Shown here: positions 49,440-57,321 of the stretch, piece after piece
How the letters are laid out: the number at the start of each line of letters is the position of its first letter
Numbering within the stretch: the stretch's first letter is position 1
NCBI GenBank assembly: GCA_963813525.1
Contig: CAWEZI010000002.1
Coordinates: 186,001-250,000 of the forward strand
DNA: 64,000 nt
DNA from: Bog-756 sp963813525
GTDB taxonomy: Bacteria; Actinomycetota; Acidimicrobiia; Acidimicrobiales; RAAP-2
Direction: 5' to 3'
Made by a program: the position numbers and the translations under genes
The notes under the pieces: generated by a model
Told to the model about the DNA's origin: nothing
Databases searched by the model: none
Seen by the model: the letters and a program-made list of their open reading frames with translations, nothing else

Positions 49440-52400
49440 GTGATGCCAGAAGACCCGTCGGGCCCGCTTCCCCTCGACGAGGACGGCGGCTGGCAGCCCA
49501 GAGTGATGGTGATGTTCTGCGATCTGGTCGGGTCGACCGAGCTCTCTGAGCGGCACGAGCTCGAACGCTACGGGTTGCTGGTCCGACGCTACGTGGCCGA
49601 AGTGCGAGCGACCATCAACGACAGCTTCGGAGGCGATGTGGTCAACGTGGAGGGCGACGGCCTCCTGGCCCTGTTCGGTGCTCCACATGCTCGGGGCGAC
49701 GATGCCGAGCGAGCGGTCAGAGCCGCGCTCGGACTCATCGACCGGGTTCGGGCCCTTTCCATCGAGACCGAGCGCACGGTCGGCGAGGCTTTGGCCGTGC
49801 GCATCGCCGTACACCGTGGTCAGGTGTATCGGGCGGCCGACGATTCCGTCTACGGCTTGGCCGTCAACGTGGCCGCCAGACTGCAGAACTTCGCCGGACC
49901 GAACAGCGTCATCGTCTCTGAAGAGGTGAGGCGCATGGTCGGCCATTTGTTCGACATCGATGCGGGCGAAACTCACCTACTCAAAGGCCTCGATAAACCG
50001 ATCCGGGCCCACCGGGTCGTCGGAGAGCGGGCCGGCCAGCCGATCGGGCACGCCCTACGGACCCCTCTGGTCAGTCGGGACGAGGAATGGGCCAGACTGC
50101 GCCGCATCTGGACCTCGGTCTGTGGGGGCGAGGATGTGACTCCCGTTGTGCTCCTGAGGGGTGAGGCGGGGGTGGGAAAGTCGTATCTGGCTTCTGGCTT
50201 CGTCGCCATGGCCGGCACCGATGCTGCTGCCGTGGTCGAGCTGGCCGGCTCCGCCTTCTTCAAGGACTCGGGGCTCCATCCGGTGCGCCGGTTGTTGGAG
50301 AGGGAGGTCGGCGTCCAACGAGACAGTGGAGGAGCGGAGCAACTTCAACTCCTCCGCCGCCATCTCGTCGAGCGAGACCTTCCCTCGGAGACGTTGCTAC
50401 CGCTGCTGGCACCCTTGTTGGGTCTCGAACCGGCCGTGGGATACGTCGCCGAGCCCATGGAGGCCCGCCGGCTCAACGAGGACATTCTGGACGCGGCCTG
50501 CACCTATGTCGACCGCTGCCTGGGTGACGGGCCCTCCGTGCTCTTTGTCGAAGACGCACACTGGATCGACCGTTCGACACTCGATCTGGTGGAACGGCTG
50601 TCAGAGCGCGAGGGGGGATACGCCGTGGTGATGACGGCGCGTCCGGGTTTCGTGCCCTTCGACGGGGTCGAGGTGATCGAGCTGAAGGCATTCTCCGAAG
50701 AGGAGGCGGGGCGCCTGATCGACGTCCTCTGCGGCGGTTCCCCCGTCGATGAGGAAATCCGCCTCGAGGTGATCGCCCGGAGCGACGGCATCCCGCTCTA
50801 TATCGAGGAGCTCGTGGCCAACGTGAAGCAGGGCGTGCAACAGGGCGTGGCCCGCCGTGACGACGTGAGTGGGCGATCCTCGGGCCCGGTACCGGACCTG
50901 CTCTACGATCTGCTGGCGGCTCGGCTCGATTCGCCGACCGACGTCATTCCCGTGGCCACCGCCTCGGCAGCCATCGGGCGGGACGTCGATGGTCATCTCC
51001 TGCGGCAGGTACTTGACCTGCCGGCTCCCGAGGTCGATGCGGCGCTCGAGACACTTTGTGTGCAGGGGGTGCTGGAGGAGCAGGAGACCGGGCAGGCTCG
51101 GTACCGGTTCCGACACGAGCTGTTGCGGGAAGTCGCCTATGAGCTCCAACCTCCGTCCCGTCGCCGGTCCATCCACGGAAGTGTGGCCGATGCGCTCACC
51201 TCAGGCAGGGAGGGTGACGGCGTCATCGACTGGGGTGTGGTGGCCTCACACTACGAGCGGGCGAGCCGAGCGGATGAGGCCTCGGACGCCTACGAGAGGG
51301 AGGCGGCCGCGGCCCGTATGCGGGGGGCATTCTCCGAGGCCCAAGGGTATCTGAGTCGGTCGATCAACCTTCTTACGGCGAGTACCGACCACGACCTCGA
51401 ACGGGACCTACGCGAGGTGCGACTTCGCTTGCAACGTGGCTATCTTGCTGTCTCCGAAGAGGGCCCGGGCAGCCCTGCTGCGGCCGCGGACTACCAACGC
51501 TGCCTCGAGCTCACGGCGGAGGACCCGTTCGGTGACGAGATGTTCAACACGGTCATCGTCCTGTGGACCTACCACCTGATCAGGGGCGAGCTCGCGCAGT
51601 GCCGTCAGATCAGCGAGTTCACATATCGGAGCCTCGAGAAGCGGGAGTGGTACCGGAACTTCAACATTGCCGCCTTCGGGATCCTCGACTGCTGGGAGGG
51701 CGACCTCCGAGCGGCGCGCGACCTTCTCGAGCTGTTCCATGCCAACCGGGTGCCGGCGGACGAGGACAAGTTCGTGGCCGAATGGTTCAACCCCAATGAG
51801 CCGGTGACGGTGATTCTCACCTGTGTCGGTCTGGTCCGCTTCGTGATGGGCGAGATCGACGGGGCCGACTCGGCCTTTGTGGAGGCGCTCGAGCGGGCGG
51901 ACACGATGTCCTTCCCCCAGGGACCGTACAGCGTCGCCTATGGGCTCTCGGTCGAGGCGTGGATGAGGATCGAACGCCAGCAGTTCGACGTGGCTGAAGA
52001 GAGACTCGAGCGCCTGCTCGACATCGCTGCCCAGCACGGGTTCGATGTCTGGACCATGGTGGCGGTGACCCAACAGACCGTGCTGGCCGGTCTGCAAGCT
52101 CTCGACCGAGGAGCCGACGCCGGGGAGCTGGCCATCCACGCGGCGGTCCTCTTCGAGATGACCGAGACGTGGAAGAAGGTTGACGCCCGGTTCTTCCTTC
52201 CCTACTACCTGATGGTCGCCGGCGTCCTGTATACGGGGGCAGGCGAGATGCACCGTGCCCGGAGCTGCCTCGAGGACTCGCTGGGGTTGGCCGACAGCAC
52301 CGGGATGCGCTGCTGGCGGTCCGAGGCGCTTCGGCGCCTTTCCCAGCTCGAGCTTCATCCCGAGGGAAAGAAGGAGAGGCTCGGTGAGGCCCTCGAGATG

Positions 52401-52568
52401 GCTCGGCGTCAGCACGCCGCCCTCTATGAGCTGCGCGCCGCACTTGATCTCGTCGCCCTCGACCCGAGCCGGATGGTAGAGGTCGATCGGGCACTCGCTG
52501 GACTGGGACGAAACCCCTCCTATCCGGAGGTCTCCCGGGCCGAGGCGTTGCTTGCCGCTGAGCCATGA
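49440..52568 (+). CDS. Class III cyclase - AAA ATPase - TPR-like regulator, third gene of plus arm
   Basis: The protein has 1042 residues (tandem GTG-ATG start; ATG at 49443 equally possible). Cyclase: D28 in 'VMFCDLVGSTEL', D73 in 'VEGDGLLALFG', 'LAVNVAARLQN' with N and R present; but the purine-selecting Lys position is Asn (N69), so its activity or base preference may differ. ATPase P-loop is 'GEAGVGKS' at 241-248, and Walker B is 'VLFVEDAHWID'. The second half is helical repeats. It begins 10 bp after the beta-sandwich gene and overlaps the FAD gene by four bases (ATGA), so it is firmly part of this operon, probably as sensor or regulator. Confidence 0.88.
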   Translation: MMPEDPSGPLPLDEDGGWQPRVMVMFCDLVGSTELSERHELERYGLLVRRYVAEVRATINDSFGGDVVNVEGDGLLALFGAPHARGDDAERAVRAALGLIDRVRALSIETERTVGEALAVRIAVHRGQVYRAADDSVYGLAVNVAARLQNFAGPNSVIVSEEVRRMVGHLFDIDAGETHLLKGLDKPIRAHRVVGERAGQPIGHALRTPLVSRDEEWARLRRIWTSVCGGEDVTPVVLLRGEAGVGKSYLASGFVAMAGTDAAAVVELAGSAFFKDSGLHPVRRLLEREVGVQRDSGGAEQLQLLRRHLVERDLPSETLLPLLAPLLGLEPAVGYVAEPMEARRLNEDILDAACTYVDRCLGDGPSVLFVEDAHWIDRSTLDLVERLSEREGGYAVVMTARPGFVPFDGVEVIELKAFSEEEAGRLIDVLCGGSPVDEEIRLEVIARSDGIPLYIEELVANVKQGVQQGVARRDDVSGRSSGPVPDLLYDLLAARLDSPTDVIPVATASAAIGRDVDGHLLRQVLDLPAPEVDAALETLCVQGVLEEQETGQARYRFRHELLREVAYELQPPSRRRSIHGSVADALTSGREGDGVIDWGVVASHYERASRADEASDAYEREAAAARMRGAFSEAQGYLSRSINLLTASTDHDLERDLREVRLRLQRGYLAVSEEGPGSPAAAADYQRCLELTAEDPFGDEMFNTVIVLWTYHLIRGELAQCRQISEFTYRSLEKREWYRNFNIAAFGILDCWEGDLRAARDLLELFHANRVPADEDKFVAEWFNPNEPVTVILTCVGLVRFVMGEIDGADSAFVEALERADTMSFPQGPYSVAYGLSVEAWMRIERQQFDVAEERLERLLDIAAQHGFDVWTMVAVTQQTVLAGLQALDRGADAGELAIHAAVLFEMTETWKKVDARFFLPYYLMVAGVLYTGAGEMHRARSCLEDSLGLADSTGMRCWRSEALRRLSQLELHPEGKKERLGEALEMARRQHAALYELRAALDLVALDPSRMVEVDRALAGLGRNPSYPEVSRAEALLAAEP

Positions 52569-54580
52569 CGAAGGGGCGTAGGCGAGTCGCCATTCTTGGC
52601 GGGGGGATGGCCGGGCTCAGTGCGGCTTGGAGGTTGAGCGAACCAGGTTGGCGTGACGAGTTCGCCACTATCACCGTGTACCAGCGCGGCTGGCGGCTGG
52701 GCGGCAAAGGAGCCAGTAGCCGCGGCCCGAACGGCCGTATCGAGGAGCACGGCCTGCACGTGTGGCTCGGCTGGTACGAGAACGCATTCCGGCTCCTTCG
52801 CCAGTGCTACGAGGAGCTTGATCGTCCCTCGCGGCGACCCGAGTCACCGGTGCGAACGCTGGCTGACGCCATGATCCCGTCGAGCCAGATCGGGCTGTGC
52901 GATCGGTCCGGCGACGCCTGGCTGCCCTGGGTGACCGACCTGCCCGACAATGACCGAATACCGGGTGATCCCGCAGCCAAGGGTCGTGACCTGACGCTTG
53001 TCGAACTGGTCAACCAGGCGTCGCGCCTTGTCGCTCACTACTTCGGTTCGCTCCCCGACGGGGACCCGTCTCACGACTCCTCGTGGGCGCGGTCGTTGGC
53101 TGCGGGCCTGCCGGTCGGCATCGCCGCACTGGGCTCCGAAGCCCTCCGGCTGACCAACCCCGGCGCTGGCTTCCGCGGATTCTCCGGTCAGGGAGACGAG
53201 GTGGCGGATGACGGGATGCGGCGCACATGGTGCGGCGTGGCCCTAGGCACGGCGGCCCTCCGCGGGATCGTGACCGACCGGCTTATGGCCGGACCTCGGG
53301 GCCTCGGGTCGATCAACGACGAGGAGTATCTCGCCTGGCTCCTTCGCCATGGGGGTCCGCCCGAGCTGGCGGATTTTTCGATCGTTCGATCCCTCTATGA
53401 CATGGTGTTCGGATTCGTCGGAGGAGATCCGGCCCTACCGTCGCTCAGTGCCGGAACCGCCGTCCTGTTCGGGGGTAAGACCCTGTTCGACTATCGGGGA
53501 TCGATCTTCTGGAAGATGGCCGCCGGTATGGGAGACATCGTCTTTGCCCCTCTATACGAGGCTCTGGATCGGCGGGGCGTTCGCTTCGAGTTCTTCCACC
53601 GGGTGGACGCCCTCCATCCGGCCAAAGACGGGAAGCGCATCGAGGCCATAACCATCGGACGTCAGGCCCGCCTCGTCACGGGTCGCCGGACGTATGACCC
53701 CCTCGTCCTCTCGAAGGGGCTGCCCTGCTTTCCCGCCGCCCCGCGCACCGAGCAGCTTGCCAACGCCGACGGCATCGAGAATCATCCACTCGAATCGCAT
53801 TGGTGTGAGTGGCCGGACGCCGAGCGCCGGGTGTTGCGGGAGGGAGTGGACTTCGATGTCGCGGTCTTCGCCATTCCGCCGGGGATGGCTGCCCACACGT
53901 GTGCCGAGCTGGCCGCCGAGCGACCGGAGTGGCGGGACATGGTCAACGGTCTGGGTTCGGTTGCCACCCAGTCCTTTCAGGTGTGGCTCCGTGCGAGCGA
54001 GGGAGACCTCGGCTGGTCGCACCCCGGTTCAACCCTGAGCTCCTTCAAGGAGCCCTTCAGCACTTGGGCATCGATGCCCCAGCTCATCGATGTCGAGGAG
54101 TGGCCGACAAGGAGCCGCCCCCGGGCCATCGGGTATTTCTGTGGCGCCCTTGATGCGTCGGTACCCTCTGGACCTGCCGAGGCCGCACGCCAGCGCGGGA
54201 GAGTGCGGGACAGTGCGATCGAGTTCCTCGAGAAGGACATCCGCCATCTTCTTCCGGGAACCACGGGCGAGGATGGTTTCCGGTGGGAACTCCTCTGTGC
54301 CGACGGTGCGCAAGACGGACCGGACCGATTCGAGTCACAGTTCTGGACGGCCAACACCGATCTCTCGGACCGCTATGTCCAGTCGTTGCCGGGGACCGAC
54401 CGAGTCCGACTCCGGGCCGATGAAAGCGGCTACGACAATCTCTTCCTGGCCGGCGACTGGACTGATTCCGGACTCAATGCCGGCTGTATCGAGGCCGCGG
54501 TGCTTTCTGGACTGCAGGCGGCCAATGCCGTGCAGCAGCGGCCCCGACAACATCGGGTGGATGGCTACTTCATGCCCTGA
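52565..54580 (+). CDS. Large FAD-dependent oxidoreductase of the amine oxidase/phytoene desaturase superfamily
   Basis: The protein has 671 residues, translationally coupled to the cyclase gene (ATGA overlap). FAD motif: 'RVAILGGGMAGLSAAWRL' (7-24), then 'VYQRGWRLGGKGASSRG' and 'EEHGLHVWLGWYENAFRLLRQCYEEL', as in carotenoid-desaturase-like enzymes; C-terminal FAD block: 'NLFLAGDWTDSGLNAGCIEAAVLSGLQAANAV'. It is about 170 residues longer than typical phytoene desaturases. No signal peptide. Beside the polyprenyl synthase it probably desaturates, isomerises or oxidises a prenyl lipid, but the substrate is unknown and no phytoene synthase is in the window. Confidence 0.86.
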   Translation: MTKGRRRVAILGGGMAGLSAAWRLSEPGWRDEFATITVYQRGWRLGGKGASSRGPNGRIEEHGLHVWLGWYENAFRLLRQCYEELDRPSRRPESPVRTLADAMIPSSQIGLCDRSGDAWLPWVTDLPDNDRIPGDPAAKGRDLTLVELVNQASRLVAHYFGSLPDGDPSHDSSWARSLAAGLPVGIAALGSEALRLTNPGAGFRGFSGQGDEVADDGMRRTWCGVALGTAALRGIVTDRLMAGPRGLGSINDEEYLAWLLRHGGPPELADFSIVRSLYDMVFGFVGGDPALPSLSAGTAVLFGGKTLFDYRGSIFWKMAAGMGDIVFAPLYEALDRRGVRFEFFHRVDALHPAKDGKRIEAITIGRQARLVTGRRTYDPLVLSKGLPCFPAAPRTEQLANADGIENHPLESHWCEWPDAERRVLREGVDFDVAVFAIPPGMAAHTCAELAAERPEWRDMVNGLGSVATQSFQVWLRASEGDLGWSHPGSTLSSFKEPFSTWASMPQLIDVEEWPTRSRPRAIGYFCGALDASVPSGPAEAARQRGRVRDSAIEFLEKDIRHLLPGTTGEDGFRWELLCADGAQDGPDRFESQFWTANTDLSDRYVQSLPGTDRVRLRADESGYDNLFLAGDWTDSGLNAGCIEAAVLSGLQAANAVQQRPRQHRVDGYFMP

Positions 54581-54779
54581 GGCCGCGGGCGACGCAATGC
54601 TCGCAGTCTGCGACGCAACCAATTCCGGAAAGCACCTGTTCAACCATCCTCACTGGTTAACTGTGATTCGGTGACGTTGAGGGTTGAGGGTCCCGTCCGT
54701 GGACTTTGTGTTTGAGCTTCTTCGGAGCCGTCGAGGTCAGTCCACAGGACGCTAGTGATCGCCCGAACCAGGCTGCAGC

Positions 54780-55154
54780 TTAGAACGCCGTCGATTCGTT
54801 ACCGTTGCGCGTGACGGGGCCCTTCGGAACCTGTGGTTTCAACAAAGGCCCGTATTTCTTTGACACAACCCGCTCGCTGACCCGAAGCGCCGCGCCGATC
54901 TCAGTCCACTTCGCACCAGCCGCTCGAGCCCTGCTGACATTCGACAACTCCTCGAGCTCCAAGAGTTCGCGGCGGCGCCTGGTCGTCGCCAGCCTCTGGA
55001 GAGCCGCGCCTCGGCGTCCAAGTTCAAGAGCGTCGTTGACACTCCGATCCTCCGGCTTAGTCACCTTCCGTGTTGAACCCAACCCCGTATCCACGTTCCA
55101 ATCCGCCCCACCAGGAGATGCAAATCGTCGCTCATTTTCCTGTTTTTTCCGCAC
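54780..55154 (-). CDS. Small helix-turn-helix protein
   Basis: The protein has 124 residues. The central part is charged and helical ('RRGAALQRLATTRRRRELLELEELSNVSRA'). It is followed by 'RAAGAKWTEIGAALRVSERVVSKKYGPLL', a helix-turn-helix of the kind with 'A.W.EIG..L.VS.....++YG' seen in many actinobacterial small DNA-binding proteins. Both tails are Lys/Arg-rich and probably flexible. No target is known. It follows the isoprenoid-linked cluster after 200 bp of non-coding DNA, on the opposite strand, and is not obviously part of it. Confidence 0.6.
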   Translation of the reverse strand: MRKKQENERRFASPGGADWNVDTGLGSTRKVTKPEDRSVNDALELGRRGAALQRLATTRRRRELLELEELSNVSRARAAGAKWTEIGAALRVSERVVSKKYGPLLKPQVPKGPVTRNGNESTAF

Positions 55155-55632
55155 GACAAAAATTTATGGTTTACCACCCCCAATTCATCGCATTATCAAG
55201 TCGAATTTATGGAGTCTTTCCATATTTTTTATACCTGCCGCCTGCAGCGCACGCAGAACGCCCCAGTTCGGGCGTCGGGCCTTTCGACGCCCTCACTTCC
55301 TGGCAAATGCGCCGATGGCGAAGAGAGCAATCCAGCAGGCTCTATGGATCTGCAGATGATGGTCGTGGATGGCCAGGTCCTCAGGCGCTGCCCAACGCCC
55401 GCATTGAGGAGACGGGGCACATGAAGCAGCGCTATGAAAAAGGGCACGATGGTCAACGGGAACCAAATGGCATGGTGACCTGGATGCAACCGGCTCGCTC
55501 TCTCAAACGCCCAGTAGGTGAGATTGAGTAGAGTGAGTTGAGTCGAGTGATTGTGGTGAGTGAGTTAGTAGTAAGTCGTTAGTGGCCACCGCACACGCGT
55601 GCCGGTGGAATCGGAGAGTGGGGGAGCAGCCG
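55155..55632. promoter_or_regulatory. Long leader of the phosphoesterase gene with AT-rich and GTGA-like tracts
   Basis: No gene is supported in these 478 bp. The part at about 55135-55245 is clearly AT-rich against the window average. The tract at 55515-55580 is dominated by GAGT/GTGA words in an irregular order, like a decayed tetranucleotide repeat. A GGGGAG ribosome site precedes the ATG at 55633. Confidence 0.4.
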
Positions 55633-57096
55633 ATGCGGGTTCATCGTCGCACAATGGTGGTTCTGGGCGCCTTGATAGCGCTGGGTTCGACGGCGGCGCT
55701 ATCTGTAGCTGCCGGTCCGGCCCAGGCGTCGTCCCAGGGGAAGCGTCCGAGCGCACCTGTCTTCAAATCGAAGCCCAACGCCACTGTTTCGACCGGCGCG
55801 TTCACCTACACCATCACGACGAGGGCTAATCCCGTCGCCGCCATCAGTGCCGTCGGCGCACTGCCGTCCGGGCTGTCACTGGTCGACGACGGTGACGGCA
55901 CTGCCACTCTGGCCGGCACCGAGGCCTACGGCGCCGTCTTCACCGTCGATCTGCAGGCGTCTAACACGGTCGGCACCACCGATCAGACTCTCACCCTCAG
56001 GGTGCAGGGCCTACCCGAAATCCGCCACGTCTTCGTCATCGTCATGGAGAACGAAGGGTACAACGCCACGTTCGGGCACCCGTCGGTCGACCCCTACCTG
56101 GCCAGAACGATGCCGTCTCAGGGCATCCTGCTCAAGAAGTACTACGGGATCGGCCATTACTCCAACGACAACTACGTGGCCATGGTGTCGGGGCAGCCAC
56201 CGAACAGTGACAACCAACTGGACTGCATCGACAGCGGCTTTGCCGACTTTCCGGCCGGCGACGGCTTAGTTGACGGCATCCAGCAGGGCGCGGGGTGCGA
56301 GTATCCGGCCGACGTACCCACCCTCCCCGGCCAGCTCGAGGCCGCTGGTTACACCTGGAAGGGGTACATGGAGGACATGGGGAACGATCCGACCCGGGAG
56401 TCGGCCACCTGCGGCTACGCCGGTGACAACCAGCCGGACAACACGGTGGCCGCCGAGCCGGGAGACGGCTACGCAGCCCGCCACGATCCGTTCGTCTACT
56501 TCCACTCGATCACAGACGATTCGGCGCTGTGCGACAGCGACGTCGTGCCGCTCGGCACTACCGACGGCACAATGCCCGCCGGCACGCCGGCCGGGGTGAC
56601 CGGATTGGCCACTGACCTCCAGTCCGAGGCCACCACGCCGAACTTCAGTTTCATCACCCCAAACCTGTGCGACGACGGCCACGACTACCCGTGCAGGAAC
56701 GAGACCTCTCCGACCGGTTCGGCCGTGGGCGACCAGAATGCTTTCCTCCAGACGTGGGTGCCACTGATCGAGGCGTCTCCGGCCTTCAAGCAGGACGGCC
56801 TGCTGGTCGTGACCTTCGACGAGTCTGACCTGTCCGATGCCAGAGCTTGCTGCGGCGAGACGCCGGGCCCCGCCGCTGATGCCGGCGGCAATGGCCAGAA
56901 CGGGCCGGGCGGCGGGCTCATCGGCACGGTCATGGTGTCTCCGTTCATCACACCTGGCAGCAAGGACAGCAGGCCGCTCAACCACTACTCGCTGCTGGCG
57001 TCCATCGAGGATCTGTTCGGCTTCCCCCGCCTGGGCGAGGCGGCCACCGTCACCTCGACCTTCGACACTGGCGTGTTCTTCACTACGGCCAAGTAG
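55633..57096 (+). CDS. Exported phosphoesterase (phospholipase C/acid phosphatase-like) with Ig-like domain
   Basis: The protein has 487 residues from the ATG at 55633 (GGGGAG six bases upstream). A signal peptide ends near residue 32 ('GPAQA'). An Ig-like (He_PIG-type) domain spans about 40-125 ('ALPSGLSLVDDGDGTATLAGTEAYGAVFTVDL'). Then the phosphoesterase domain: 'HVFVIVMENEGYNATFGH' with the metal/nucleophile Glu-Asn, 'GHYSNDNYVAMVSGQ', 'LLVVTFDESD', and the final 'NHYSLLASIEDLFGFPRLG'. The family cleaves phosphoester bonds of lipids or nucleotides outside the cell, possibly for phosphate supply. It stands next to other exported repeat proteins. Confidence 0.87.
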   Translation: MRVHRRTMVVLGALIALGSTAALSVAAGPAQASSQGKRPSAPVFKSKPNATVSTGAFTYTITTRANPVAAISAVGALPSGLSLVDDGDGTATLAGTEAYGAVFTVDLQASNTVGTTDQTLTLRVQGLPEIRHVFVIVMENEGYNATFGHPSVDPYLARTMPSQGILLKKYYGIGHYSNDNYVAMVSGQPPNSDNQLDCIDSGFADFPAGDGLVDGIQQGAGCEYPADVPTLPGQLEAAGYTWKGYMEDMGNDPTRESATCGYAGDNQPDNTVAAEPGDGYAARHDPFVYFHSITDDSALCDSDVVPLGTTDGTMPAGTPAGVTGLATDLQSEATTPNFSFITPNLCDDGHDYPCRNETSPTGSAVGDQNAFLQTWVPLIEASPAFKQDGLLVVTFDESDLSDARACCGETPGPAADAGGNGQNGPGGGLIGTVMVSPFITPGSKDSRPLNHYSLLASIEDLFGFPRLGEAATVTSTFDTGVFFTTAK

Positions 57097-57321
57097 TTAC
57101 CCAGCGGGAGGAACGGGCCGACTGAGAGAGGACGGCGTGAAACTGGCAGGACGTCGAGTGCCTGGCCGAGTGGTCCTTGACCAAGCAAGCGGGACCTGAA
57201 TCTGTCATTGCGCTATCCTCCGAGGAGTCCCAGAGCGTCCACGTCAGTTGTGGGCTTCTCAACCTGAACTGGGAGGCGGCAGGGTGTTGCGACGTGTGTC
57301 GAAAGAGTTCAACGGCTGGTT

